Assembly (NCBI GenBank): GCA_009695205.1
Contig: SIBK01000035.1
Coordinates: 1 to 43,090, forward strand
Reading direction: 5' to 3'
DNA length: 43,090 bases
Source: Pedosphaera sp.
GTDB taxonomy: Bacteria > Verrucomicrobiota > Verrucomicrobiia > Limisphaerales > UBA9464
In this document: in pieces, positions 8,360-18,059 of the stretch
How the letters are laid out: each line of letters starts with the position of its first letter
How positions within the stretch are numbered: the first letter of the stretch is position 1
Notes under the pieces: model-generated
What the model was told of the DNA's origin: nothing
The model's database searches: none
What the model saw: only the letters and a program-made list of their open reading frames with translations
Made by a program: the position numbers and the translations under genes

Positions 8360-9730
8360 GTGATTTCCAAACGAGAACTGACGACGGGCTGCTTGTCCGT
8401 GCTGATCGTCGCGGTCGCCGCGGGCCAGGAGAATCTGCGGGGTCTGGACCAGTTGGATTTTCGACGGGTGGTCAAGGACGGCAAGAGCAAGGTGTTTCCC
8501 GCAGTGGTATTCATCAAGGTGCTCCGCGAGGACATGCAGCGCGGTGAGAAGCAGACGCAGGAGGTCTCGGGTTCTGGAGTCATCATCTCCACCTCCGGTG
8601 AGGTGTTGTCGAACTGGCATGTGGTGGACAAGGCGACTGAGGTCCGTTGCCTTCTCTCGGACGGCAGGGCCTATGCGGCGAAGGTGCTCGGCACGGACAA
8701 AGACACGGACGTTTCACTGCTGCAATTGCAGTTGCCTTCCGGGAGTCCTCCCCTTTCATTTGCGTCGTTCGGAGATTCCACAAAGCTGACAGAAGGCGAC
8801 TTCGTGATGGCGATGGGGGCGCCGTGGGGGCTTTCGCGGAGCGTGAGCATCGGCATCATTTCGTGTACCCGACGGTTCCTGCCGGGCGCCAGCGAATACA
8901 GTATCTGGCTGCAAACCGATGCGGCGATCAGTCCGGGAAACTCAGGCGGCCCGCTGGTGAACACCGCTGGGGAGGTCGTGGGACTGAATACCCGGGCCAT
9001 GATGGCTGGCGGCGACACCGGCTTCACAGTTCCCATCGAAGTGGCGGCGGAAGTCGCGAACCAGATTCGGAAGACTGGAAAGATGGATTGGAGCTGGACC
9101 GGCCTCCAACTCCAGCCTCTGAAGGACTTCAATCGCAACGTTTATTTCCCTTTTGAGGAAGGGGTCATGGTGGCTGAGACCGACCCTGAGAGTCCTGCGC
9201 GACGGGCAGGAATCGAGGCGGGAGACCGAATATTAAAGGTCAACGAACAGCGCTTTAATGGCCAGACCCAGGAGGATCTGCCGGGGTTAAGGCGTTTCTT
9301 GGGGTTGCTGCCCAAGGGTCAAACAGCCCGGTTTGAGCTCATAAGCAAAGAGAAAATTCGAACGGTCGAGGTCACACCGCGGGAGAAAGGCCAGGTTGAG
9401 GGAGAACAACTGGACTGTCCTCGGTGGGATTTCACAGCGAAAGCTATCAACCAGTTCGACAATCCCGACCTCCATTTTCAGCGGAAGGAAGGTGTGTTCA
9501 TCTACGGGGTGAAGTTCCCAGGGAATGCAGCCGCAGCGGGCCTCGCTCAACAAGACATCCTCTTGAAAATTAACGGCCGCGAGGTAAAAAGCTTGGGGGA
9601 TGTAAAAGTCATCCACACGGAAACCCTAAAAAACGTGGATTCAAAACACCGGGCTGTCGTCGCTCTGTTGCGCAACGGCGAGATGCGGCAGCTCGTCCTG
9701 GACTTCTCCCGGGACTTCGAAAAGCGCTGA
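8360..9730 (+). CDS. DegP/HtrA-like trypsin-family serine protease with two PDZ domains
   Basis: 456 residues. A TAG at 8348-8350 lies in frame just upstream, so the GTG at 8360 is the only plausible early start. The N-terminus (LTTGCLSVLIVAVAAG) can serve as a signal peptide. The catalytic triad is visible: His87 in SNWHVVD, Asp117 in KDTDVSLL and Ser195 in SPGNSGGPL. Two PDZ domains follow, about residues 255-350 (SPARRAGIEAGDRIL) and 380-450 (AAAAGLAQQDILLKING). Such proteins degrade or refold damaged envelope proteins. The last protease strand (GFTVPIE) is normal. Bases 8167-8359 upstream hold no recognisable gene. The gene converges with a DUF4230 gene 35 bases away. Confidence 0.9.
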   Translation: MISKRELTTGCLSVLIVAVAAGQENLRGLDQLDFRRVVKDGKSKVFPAVVFIKVLREDMQRGEKQTQEVSGSGVIISTSGEVLSNWHVVDKATEVRCLLSDGRAYAAKVLGTDKDTDVSLLQLQLPSGSPPLSFASFGDSTKLTEGDFVMAMGAPWGLSRSVSIGIISCTRRFLPGASEYSIWLQTDAAISPGNSGGPLVNTAGEVVGLNTRAMMAGGDTGFTVPIEVAAEVANQIRKTGKMDWSWTGLQLQPLKDFNRNVYFPFEEGVMVAETDPESPARRAGIEAGDRILKVNEQRFNGQTQEDLPGLRRFLGLLPKGQTARFELISKEKIRTVEVTPREKGQVEGEQLDCPRWDFTAKAINQFDNPDLHFQRKEGVFIYGVKFPGNAAAAGLAQQDILLKINGREVKSLGDVKVIHTETLKNVDSKHRAVVALLRNGEMRQLVLDFSRDFEKR

Positions 9731-9765
9731 GTTGGAACGGTCGGCTGTCGATCACACGCTCGCGG

Positions 9766-10368
9766 TCACCGCGCTCGCACTTCCACTTGAACGTCCGAAA
9801 AACCCATCTGTCCGCCGAGAAGCGTCAATTGGAGGCGAGCCCGCTCTTCGGCATCTTTGAATATTCCGGAATCGGCCGCCGCCAGTTTAATTTTATCGAG
9901 AGCCTGTCGACGAGCATCCAGTTCAAGATCCTTGTCGTAAGCCCGGAGCAGTCCGGTCGACCGCTCGACGATCTCCGTGCGGCGATCATCGATGTACACG
10001 TCTGTGATCTGTGGCCTTGGGAGACGGATCTTAAGGTGATCGCCCTCAACCGAAATGTCCCCCGACTGGAGTGTTGAGAGATCGAAGCCGGCCTTTGCGA
10101 CGCCATGGGCTACCATGATGAGGCGGTTTTCCCCGAACCACTTGACGTCTTCCAGGATTACAACCTTTTCGAGGAGATATTTCACAGTAACCAACTGTGC
10201 CAGAGATTGAACCTGGCGAAGGAGAGTTGCGGTATCGCGAATAGCTGGCTGGCCGGCACCTCCAGGGAGGAGCCGACTCGCGGTGAAACCAGTCATCAGG
10301 CCGAAGAGCACCGCCACCACAAGCGCAGCCAGGGCAGCCAGCGCAACGAAGATTCGCTGTCGTTGCAT
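9766..10368 (-). CDS. DUF4230 family membrane-anchored protein
   Basis: 200 residues. One N-terminal membrane segment (IFVALAALAALVVAVLFGLMTGF, about residues 6-28) is followed by a periplasmic or extracytoplasmic domain of the DUF4230 type: LLRQVQSLAQLVTVKY, then VAHGVAKAGFDLSTL and LPRPQITDVYID are the recurrent motifs. The function of the family is unknown. The start at ATG 10368 fits the signal anchor. It ends with GFSDVQVEVRAR. It converges with the HtrA gene and lies downstream of the large CotH protein gene on the same strand, 78 bases away, so co-transcription is possible. Confidence 0.85.
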   Translation of the reverse strand: MQRQRIFVALAALAALVVAVLFGLMTGFTASRLLPGGAGQPAIRDTATLLRQVQSLAQLVTVKYLLEKVVILEDVKWFGENRLIMVAHGVAKAGFDLSTLQSGDISVEGDHLKIRLPRPQITDVYIDDRRTEIVERSTGLLRAYDKDLELDARRQALDKIKLAAADSGIFKDAEERARLQLTLLGGQMGFSDVQVEVRAR

Positions 10369-10446
10369 GAGGCATACAATCGCGGGATTAGGCCAGATTG
10401 CAACTGTGGCCCCCTGAGTCGCAGGAGTTCCAAGTAAGTTCCAAAC

Positions 10447-13400
10447 TCAAGGCCGGGTCGTGCGCAGGCGGAGAAACAGCGCGACCTGTCCCGAGTCTGC
10501 GACAGCCCAGGTCTCCGTCGCGATGCCGGCTCCGGCGGGGCGGGTCGAGCTGAGGGAAGCCGGACGCCAAAACTCCAGGTCCGTGGAGAACTCCACGTCC
10601 AATGCGACGTCGGCGGCGCGCAGGTTCCGCGAAAGAGTGAGGGTGAATCCGCTCCCGACCACGAAGGTGGAAGCCAACGCTCCGGGGCCGGACGCGGCGT
10701 CGGTGTCGCTGCTGCCGAGCGCGTGTTCGAGCAGCGCGGGCAGGCCGTCCTGGTCTGCATCGGCGGTCGGGTCGCCCAAGAACGTCGTTACGTCGGTCGT
10801 GCCGGGGATGCCGTTCGTGGCGGCGCTCGTGCGCCACGCAGCAGGGTTGTCGAGACCGAGCTGAGGATGGGCGAGCACGAGCGTGAAGCCACCGCCGTCC
10901 GCGCCGGTGGGCCACGGCTGCGCGCCGTCGTAGCGGAAGCTCGTGATGGCGGTGCTTGCGGCGTCCGCGAAGGTGATCCGTTCGCCGCCGTTATTGAGTT
11001 TGCCGGTGAAGATGCCGGCGACGGGCACGTCGAGGCCGTGCCGCTGCTGGAAGCGGAACAGGTCGTTCACGAGTACTAGGCGTTGACCGGGCGCGAGCAG
11101 CGTGGGGCTATGGTTGGGGAACGCGAAGGTGATGCCCTCGGTGAAGCGCGCGCCGCGCAGGTCCACGGCGTGGTCCGAGAGATTGGCGAGCGCGAGGAAC
11201 TCGCTGCCGTCGTCGCCGGGCGGGTTGAAGTCCAGTTCCGCGACGGCGATATCACCCGGCGCGAGGGCGGCGGGGCCGACCTGGAAGAAGGCTTCGTTCA
11301 GCGCTGACCACTGGGTGGCGTTCTTGGCGCGACTCTTCACAACGGTGTTTTTGGTGAGGGCTGGCAAGGTTCCGGCGGCACCGCCGCTGCGCGTGATGCT
11401 GAGTTCGAGGTCGAAGCTGGCGTCGGATGTAGTGGGCGTCGATTGGTGGAGTTCGACCGCCACAACGTTGACTCCGGCACGGAGCAGCGCCGGATCGATC
11501 AGCCACTCATTGAGGGATTGCCCATCGTCGGATGGCGAATCGCCGGGCGTCGTCGCGGTGACCGTGCCGGGGCTTATCGACATGCGGGCAGCCTCACGGC
11601 CATTCAGGTAAACGATCGCGCCATCGTCGCGCCTGAGGCCGAGCTTGAGCGCGGTGATACTCTCGAGGTTCCCGAGCGTGAAGCGATGGCGGAAGTAGGA
11701 GGACACCCACTTGCTCGTGGCCGCGCCGAAGGGGATGACCGTCGCCTCGTCGCCTTCGCCGTAGCCGAGCTGGGCCGGGCCTTCCTTCCACGCGTCGTCG
11801 GCGAAGTCCGGATGTTTCCAATCGGTGGCCGACCAAGAAGGATGACCTTCGACGATGGAGCTTGGGCTGAGGCCAGTCGCATCCGTGAACCACCGCCAGC
11901 GGGAACCGATCGGGACCGGCGTCTCCGTGCTGCCGCCGAGGTTATAGCTGAGCGCTCCCGGCGCGACTGCGCCGCCGGGCAGGCGTGGATCGGAGCCGTC
12001 GAGCGTGAACCAGATCGTCGAGCCGGGCGGGCCGGGGAAGCGCACGGAGAAGCCGCTCGTCACGAGCCCCCCCTGTTGGTTCAGAAGCGGCGCGCCGAGC
12101 GTTGGATAGAAGCCGGCGGAGCGGAACTGGCTGAGCGCCTCCGAGGTGCGCTTCGGCAGCCACGTCTTGAGGGCTGAATCGCGCCGCGTCGCCCACGTGG
12201 AGGGCGTGAGATAATTCCACCGCGCGGATTCCGCGAGGAAAGCGCGCCGGATCTCCTCGGTGCGGTTCGTGAGCCGAGCGGTGGTGCGGGCCGTCGTGAG
12301 CGCGCCGCCGTTAGCCAACGCGCGATAGATGCGGTCGGCAAGAAAGGTGCGGTGGTCGGGGTCTCCTTGTTTGAAGAGCATCGAGAAGAGGCTGCCGGGG
12401 CCGTCGCCGGTCAGCTTGCCCGGCGCGCCGCGTCCGGTGCGATCACCGGCGGCGCAGTAGTTCGGGACGCAAAACCATCCGTCGGCGTCGTTCAGGTAAA
12501 ACTTGAAGCCACTGCCAGGGACATTTGGGCCGACGCAGCGATACTCGTCCTCGCTCCCGCCGAACAGGAACATGAGCATGTAGTCGGTGAATTGCGCCAC
12601 ATCGAGCCACGGCTTCACCGCCTTGTAATCGCTGCGGAGACTCTTGACGCGTTTCCAGGTCGAGCCGTTGCCGTCATAGACGGTGCCGTCCGACCAACCG
12701 CCGACGTTCAAGTTGCCGTTGATGGACTCGTAGTTCGTGACCGAGCCGCCGAGGTAGTGCTGGTGCATCGCCGCGCCCCAGCGCTCACGCAGGTGATAGA
12801 CGCCCCAGTAGACGCCGTTGAGGTAGAGGTGGACGAAGCGGCCGTGCGGATTGAGCTGTCCCATCTCCAGCAGGGTGTCGTCGGTACAGATGTTCGACAG
12901 GTAGAAACCGCGCATCTCCATGTCGTGCGAACCGCTCCTGAGCTCCAGCTGATCGAATTCCTCCACCGCTGCCAACCCGTGCTCATGGCCGGCAAAGAGC
13001 GGATACTTGAGCTTCGTCGGGCCGAATTCGCTCCGAAAATAGATGCGGAAATTCTTCTTCGCGAAATCGGTGTACGCGCCCCCATAGAGTCGCGCGCCGC
13101 AGTTGGCCTGGATGCCCTTCTCGCCGTCGGGCCGCACCCATTCGAAGGAGGTCTTCGCCTCGGCGGTGCCGTTGATCGCGGTCGCTGTCACAAGCGAGAC
13201 GCTGGGGAGGTCGAGCAGTGCGTCGCGCATCTGGGGTTGATAGACGGCATTCGTCGTGATCGCCCGCCGCATGACAGTCGAATTGATGACGTTGGTCGGG
13301 AAGATATAGGTGTGAGTGTCGATGTCGGTCGGTGTGAAGTCGTCCTTGAATGCCGCCGCTCGCAACACCGTGGTTGTCGTGATCGGAACGGGCGCCGTGT

Positions 13401-14811
13401 AAAGGAGGCCTCGGGTCGCAGTCGGTGCGGTGCGGTCGGTGGTGTAGCGGATGGTGGCACCCGCTGTGGCGGTCGTGATCGCGACGGCGAAATTGGTGTC
13501 GTAGAAGCCGCGGTCGTGACTGAATCGCGTATCCGCGACGAAACCCGGGAAGGCGGCACCGTTCGTGGCGCCCGGTGTCGGTGGACGCAAGAAGCCGACA
13601 TGTCCGTCCGGGTCGAGGCCGTAACTGATGTCGCGGACCTGCTTGGGAAACGTCTTCGTCGCCGGGTAATCGGAGGGGAACTGTTGGAGGACCGTCTTCC
13701 CGTCGCGGTCGACGAGCGCGAGGTAGTCGCCACCGGCGCTGAGCTTGAAATTCGTGTGCAACTGGGCGCGCGGATCACGGCGGTCCTTGCTCGAGGCGAA
13801 GATCACGAGGAATCCACCGGGGGGAATCCGGACGACGGGCAACGGCCACTTCTTCAAGTCGGTCGGGTTGTCGGTTAGAAAACGGCCGCCGAAATCCAGG
13901 CTGAACGCGTTCGGATTCCACAGCTCGATCCAATCGGAGATATCGCCGTCCTCGTCCTTCAGGGCGTTCACACCGACCACGTTGTCCGCGAGAAACTCCG
14001 TGAGTTGCGGCGGTGACAGCACCACATCCACGCCGACGACGGCGGTTGCCGTGATGCTTCCGCTCTCGTTGCTGGCTGTGAGGACATACGTGGTCGTGGC
14101 CAGCGGCTTCACGGCGAGGATCCCCGTTACCGCCCCCACCGGGCCTGTGGCAGGCGTAATGACCGCACTCGTGGCGTTCACGATCTCCCACCGAAGCGTC
14201 GTGCCTTGGCCCGCGGTCACGATGTCCTGGTCCGGCGCGAAGTGGAGGATCGCTGGCGTCGCGCCGCCATAGACCTCGAGTTCCGCCAACTGCGGGTTGT
14301 AGCTGTCACCGCTGCGGTTCACCACGCGGACGAAGCGTCCGGCGAACGTGCCGGCAGGATTCGCGTCTGCCGTTACCGTGTCCACGCCGGCGACGCCCGA
14401 GTGCGAGCCGTCGGCCCGAATATCGGCGCTCCAGTTCAAAGTGCCGGTCTCGCCACCGGCATCGGCATAGATCTCGACGCCGTACTTACTGAGGCGCTCG
14501 GGGCAGCAGCCGTCCGCGCGGTTCCGGAGCACGAGCCGGTCGAAACGGTAGGATCGTCCCAAATCCACCTCGAAATAGAAACCCAGCGTGGCGGAGGGAT
14601 CGAGCGGATGGGTGAAGGTCGTGGCATTCCCATCCGTCAGCGTCGAGGCGTCGAGGTCGGACCACAGCAAGCCAGAGGCTTCGACCGGTTTGGCCAACGC
14701 CAAGTTGTCCGTCGCCGCGCCGCGGAGCAGAATGGTCAGCCACCAGAGCGACATTGCGAAGGCATTGAAATGAGCGGATCGGTTCGCGGGAGAAGAGACA
14801 CCATACTTCAT
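10447..14811 (-). CDS. Giant multidomain surface protein: F5/8C, lamin-tail, CHB, CotH kinase-like
   Basis: 1454 residues, one uninterrupted frame. After a hydrophobic N-terminus (FAMSLWWLTILLRGAA) the order is: discoidin/F5-8C-like domain about 35-180 (LVLRNRADGCCPERL, FVRVVNRSG); Ig-like linker to about 260; lamin-tail domain about 265-400 (DEDGDISDWIELWNP); chitobiase-C-type strand pair about 425-500; CotH-like domain about 530-900 with the signature LYLNGVYWGVYHLRER; a second chitobiase-C-like repeat; a carbohydrate-binding-like domain (GYGEGDEATVIPFG, GLRRDDGAIVYLNGRE); a second lamin-tail domain near 1180-1300; and a tail with DADQDGLPALLEHALG and STDLEFW. CotH proteins of spores are protein kinases; whether this exported relative is active is unknown. 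Likely cell-surface or secreted adhesion or matrix protein. Confidence 0.85.
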   Translation of the reverse strand: MKYGVSSPANRSAHFNAFAMSLWWLTILLRGAATDNLALAKPVEASGLLWSDLDASTLTDGNATTFTHPLDPSATLGFYFEVDLGRSYRFDRLVLRNRADGCCPERLSKYGVEIYADAGGETGTLNWSADIRADGSHSGVAGVDTVTADANPAGTFAGRFVRVVNRSGDSYNPQLAELEVYGGATPAILHFAPDQDIVTAGQGTTLRWEIVNATSAVITPATGPVGAVTGILAVKPLATTTYVLTASNESGSITATAVVGVDVVLSPPQLTEFLADNVVGVNALKDEDGDISDWIELWNPNAFSLDFGGRFLTDNPTDLKKWPLPVVRIPPGGFLVIFASSKDRRDPRAQLHTNFKLSAGGDYLALVDRDGKTVLQQFPSDYPATKTFPKQVRDISYGLDPDGHVGFLRPPTPGATNGAAFPGFVADTRFSHDRGFYDTNFAVAITTATAGATIRYTTDRTAPTATRGLLYTAPVPITTTTVLRAAAFKDDFTPTDIDTHTYIFPTNVINSTVMRRAITTNAVYQPQMRDALLDLPSVSLVTATAINGTAEAKTSFEWVRPDGEKGIQANCGARLYGGAYTDFAKKNFRIYFRSEFGPTKLKYPLFAGHEHGLAAVEEFDQLELRSGSHDMEMRGFYLSNICTDDTLLEMGQLNPHGRFVHLYLNGVYWGVYHLRERWGAAMHQHYLGGSVTNYESINGNLNVGGWSDGTVYDGNGSTWKRVKSLRSDYKAVKPWLDVAQFTDYMLMFLFGGSEDEYRCVGPNVPGSGFKFYLNDADGWFCVPNYCAAGDRTGRGAPGKLTGDGPGSLFSMLFKQGDPDHRTFLADRIYRALANGGALTTARTTARLTNRTEEIRRAFLAESARWNYLTPSTWATRRDSALKTWLPKRTSEALSQFRSAGFYPTLGAPLLNQQGGLVTSGFSVRFPGPPGSTIWFTLDGSDPRLPGGAVAPGALSYNLGGSTETPVPIGSRWRWFTDATGLSPSSIVEGHPSWSATDWKHPDFADDAWKEGPAQLGYGEGDEATVIPFGAATSKWVSSYFRHRFTLGNLESITALKLGLRRDDGAIVYLNGREAARMSISPGTVTATTPGDSPSDDGQSLNEWLIDPALLRAGVNVVAVELHQSTPTTSDASFDLELSITRSGGAAGTLPALTKNTVVKSRAKNATQWSALNEAFFQVGPAALAPGDIAVAELDFNPPGDDGSEFLALANLSDHAVDLRGARFTEGITFAFPNHSPTLLAPGQRLVLVNDLFRFQQRHGLDVPVAGIFTGKLNNGGERITFADAASTAITSFRYDGAQPWPTGADGGGFTLVLAHPQLGLDNPAAWRTSAATNGIPGTTDVTTFLGDPTADADQDGLPALLEHALGSSDTDAASGPGALASTFVVGSGFTLTLSRNLRAADVALDVEFSTDLEFWRPASLSSTRPAGAGIATETWAVADSGQVALFLRLRTTRP

Positions 14812-14919
14812 GAGTTGGCGTCACTGTAGCAATTCCAGGGCCAGATTCCAAATTCCAACGAGAATCTTCTGAGTCTGCACCCGCTTCGCAGGAATAGGGC
14901 GGGGGGATTTCTGCGAGCA

Positions 14920-16237
14920 CTAAAACTTTACCGTGACCTGTGCCGCAAAAGCTGTTCACCTTGCTGGAAGAGACCCTTCTGGTGGCTGTAACTGTATTGA
15001 AGCTTGCCTTGCAGGTGCCGGCTGAAGCGATAGCCGAGCACGGTGTCGACGCCCCAGAGGTCGCGATCCCAGGGCTCTTCCCCGTCTTTGCCATTCTGGA
15101 CTTGGTCGAAGAACTGCTGGTTCCAGCGCACGGCGCCGAACCACTTCGGCGTGATCTTGTATTTGGCTTCGAGGTAATACATCGCGGTGTCCGCGTTGCC
15201 TACGGTGGGCACTTCGAAGCGCGACGCAAATATTTCACCCCAGAACTGCCAATGGTGCCAAGCGTAACTGAGGTCATAGTCGAGGGTGAATTGTTTGTAA
15301 TCACACAGGTTTTGGCCGGGTGGCAGCGTCGGACGCGCGTCGGGCAACATATAAGCGCCTTCGCTGAACGAGATGCCGCGGCCCACGCGGCGTTCGGACG
15401 ATACCCCAGGCGGGCTCTGACGGTGGGGTTCTGCCAGTTGACGTCGGTGCCGTCCCAGGATTGGTGGTGCGACGAGACCGAAGAATTTTTCACTTCGGCC
15501 GCGTAATCGAATGTTCTCCAAAGCCCAAAAACGGAAGCGTCCGAGGCGTACGATGGCCCCATGAGAGTCGAGAGCCAAAGGTCCTTTTTATCCGGGCGGC
15601 GGCGGCGATCGAGAAAGCCTTGGGGCGCTTTGGGCGCAGCGTGGTCAGTCATGATGAAGACGTTCTCGTAGTGCACCGGCGCCTTGATGAACGGGTTGTT
15701 CCAGGAGTCGTGGCGCGGCACCCAATTGCCAGCGAGGGTGGCGAATTTGCCGACCTGAATGTTTAGCCGCGCATCGTCAAAGGGCATATAGTGGAGCAGG
15801 TATTCATCGAAACGCGCGTCGCCGTTGCGCCGGGCGCCTGGCTCGAAACCGCGGTCAAAGCGCGCCTGCACGAAACTATAGAAGTGTTTGCCGAAGTGCG
15901 TATCGAGAAAGAGGGAGAGACGCGGGTTAAACAAATCCTGGTTGCCAAAGATAAGTCCCGGGGGTCGCTGGTCGATATAATAGGCCTCCAAATCAATCAG
16001 GCCGCTGAGGTCGAATCGAAAGAAACCGTTGGTGGATTAAATGAAGAGCGATTCGTCGAGGCGTTCAAGCCAGTCGGTTTGGGCGAAGGCTGTGAAACTA
16101 GAGGCAAATGGCAGAGTGCAGAAAAAAAGAGGAAGCCAACGCCTCGGAACGCGAAGGATCCTTCTTGAGGCGGCACGCAGAAAGGTGAAAAGGGGTTCAC
16201 GCCAGGGTACGATAAAGAAAATCGGTTGAGGTGTCAT
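14920..16237 (-). pseudogene. Broken outer-membrane porin-like protein
   Basis: The gene starts at ATG 16237, which overlaps the stop of the cyclase (ATGA). A signal peptide (LPLFFCTLPFASSFTAFAQ) is followed by DWLERLDESLFI and then TAA at 16037-16039. The same frame continues with FRFDLSGLIDLEAYYID and beta-barrel strands (FYSFVQARFDRGFEPG, LNIQVGKFATLAGNWVPRHD). A shift near 15380 leads to YKQFTLDYDLSYAWHHWQFW and WFGAVRWNQQFFDQ. At 14947-14950 four A stand where five are needed for the true barrel end FAAQVTVKF and its stop at 14920. So there are one nonsense and two frameshift lesions. Intact, it would be a single-chain barrel of about 430 residues ending in Phe, as outer-membrane proteins do. 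No exact family recognised. Confidence 0.8.
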
Positions 16238-18011
16238 ACAGTGATGATCGCGGACGGAATTCCGAGCAATTTAAACGCCCGCACACGGGCGCTGAAGCCT
16301 TTGAGTTCGAGCGCCGCTAGCGGCTCGACCTTGCACGTCTCACCGAGCCGCTGCAGGGTGCTTTCATCAATCACCACTTCCATAAGGCCCGCTTTGCTGC
16401 AGAGGCGGGAAGCCAGGTTCACGTCCGTTCCGAGGACGGTGTAGTTGAGCCGATCCGGGGAGCCCATGCAGCCAGCCACCGCCGGACCGGAGGCGACACC
16501 GATTCCCATTGTTATTTGATAGTGCGAAGTCTCGTTCAGTTTCGCTCGTTCGCGGAGCATGGCGAGGGCGCATCGAGCGGCGTTGAGCGCATCGTTCCCG
16601 TGGCTCTTAGGCGCGCCGTAGACCGCCATGATGAGGTCGCCGACAAATTTATCGACGAAGCCATTGTGCTCGTCCACCAGGTGAGCCAGTGGTGTCAAAT
16701 GTTCGTTGAGCATGCGAATGACTTCATTGGGAGGCATGTTTTGCGTCAATGCGGTAAAGCCGCGGATGTCACAGAACAAGATGCTGATATCGCAGGTCTC
16801 CACCCCAACGAGACCTCGCCTTTCATGAGTTCTTCGGCGACGCGTTTGTCGGAAACCTTGTTGAGCACGCTGCGGTATTTTTCCTTGAGCGCCAGACCTT
16901 CTGCCATTTCGTTGAATGAACGCGCCAGCCAGCCAATTTCGTCGCGGCTGCGCACAAGACTTTTCACCTGGAAATTGCCCCGTTGAATTTCTCGGGTGCC
17001 GGCGACCAGTTGGCGAATCGGCACTGTCAAGCCTTGAGAAAGCAGCAGGATCACGGCAAGTCCCCCGCCAAAGCCAGCACACCGAAACTGAGAACCTTCC
17101 GGCGTAACTCCGCCCGCTCCCGCAACGATCTATCCAATGAATAAAAGCCAGCCAGATACGCGGTGGAAAATCTCGAACCGGCATTGAGAGGACGGTAAAA
17201 CACGCGATGTGGCGCGCCGGCCAAAGTCATTTCCAGATCGTCCCGCGCGGACCGGGATGCTTTGATTTCCTCCGTCAGATGCTGAGTCACGGAATGTCGG
17301 ATGGCCGCAGGCAGATCTTGCGAATGCAGGCGACCGTCGAGAAAGAAGGCTGTTTTGATGTGGTCGAGGTCGGGGTCGGCGACGGGGTCGTCGCCTAAAT
17401 TCAACATCGGAAAACCGAGCACCAACGCGCCCAGGAATGTACGGTCGGTTGGGTCGACGATTTTAGTGACGATGAATTCAATGAGGTCCACCTCGCCCGC
17501 GGCGCCGGGTAAATTCAGGTAATCCACTTGTTGCGCTTCCGCACTTTTCAAGGAGTGGGCGATTGATCCAAATGCCGCCCAGATGGCTTGCTCCGGCAGA
17601 CCCCACTCCGCTTGGTTCTGGGACCGGCGGCGGCGGGAGGACCTGACCCTGAGCATCCAGAAAAAAGTACAGCTGCGCATAAAACTTTCCCTGACCCGAC
17701 ACCTCCGGAGCCAGCACTTCACGCAATTCATCTTTGGCGTTTTAGTAAACGTCCTCCGCTTCGCTTTCCCGCAAGGCCTCCTGCAAGCGGACGGACTTGG
17801 CTAGCACCAGGCACCGGTTGGTAATGGTGCTCAAACGGAAGGCCTGCATCTCGGTGAAAAGGTTGATTTGACTGGCAAACTATTCGCGAAACAGGTTCTG
17901 ATAAGTGGCCTGCACGCGCTGCTCTGTGAGGTACAGCGTCGTCCCCGTCACCCCGACGACGACAAACATCATCGCCAGCAACAGTTTTAGTCTGAAACTC
18001 AGCGCTGGCAC
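16234..18011 (-). pseudogene. Broken class III adenylate/guanylate cyclase with HAMP domain
   Basis: The fragments lie in order. From a GTG at 18011, FRLKLLLAMMFVVVGVTGTT is a membrane segment. An in-frame TAG (17880-17882) interrupts YQNLFRE/FASQINLF, and a TAA (17742-17744) precedes NAKDELREVL. Near 17630, at a CCG-repeat, the frame shifts into a sensor region (FIVTKIVDPTDRTFLGALVLG). Near 17050 it shifts again into the second membrane segment and HAMP (VPIRQLVAGTREIQRGNF). Near 16800 a third shift gives the catalytic domain: ISILFCDIRGFTAL carries the metal Asp, then FVDKFVGDLIMAVYGAP and GIGVASGPAVAG. Five lesions exclude a full-length product. Intact, it would sense an extracytoplasmic cue and make cAMP or cGMP. 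Confidence 0.88.
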
Positions 18012-18059
18012 GGTAAACTTTCTAAGGATGAAAGATGAGTTGGCTGCCGCGATGACCCA

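Noticed and set aside
12352..13878. 508-codon forward frame inside the CotH gene
   Set aside because: It is a shadow of a GC-rich gene in the opposite strand: rich in Arg, Val and Ala, and without domain motifs or leader.
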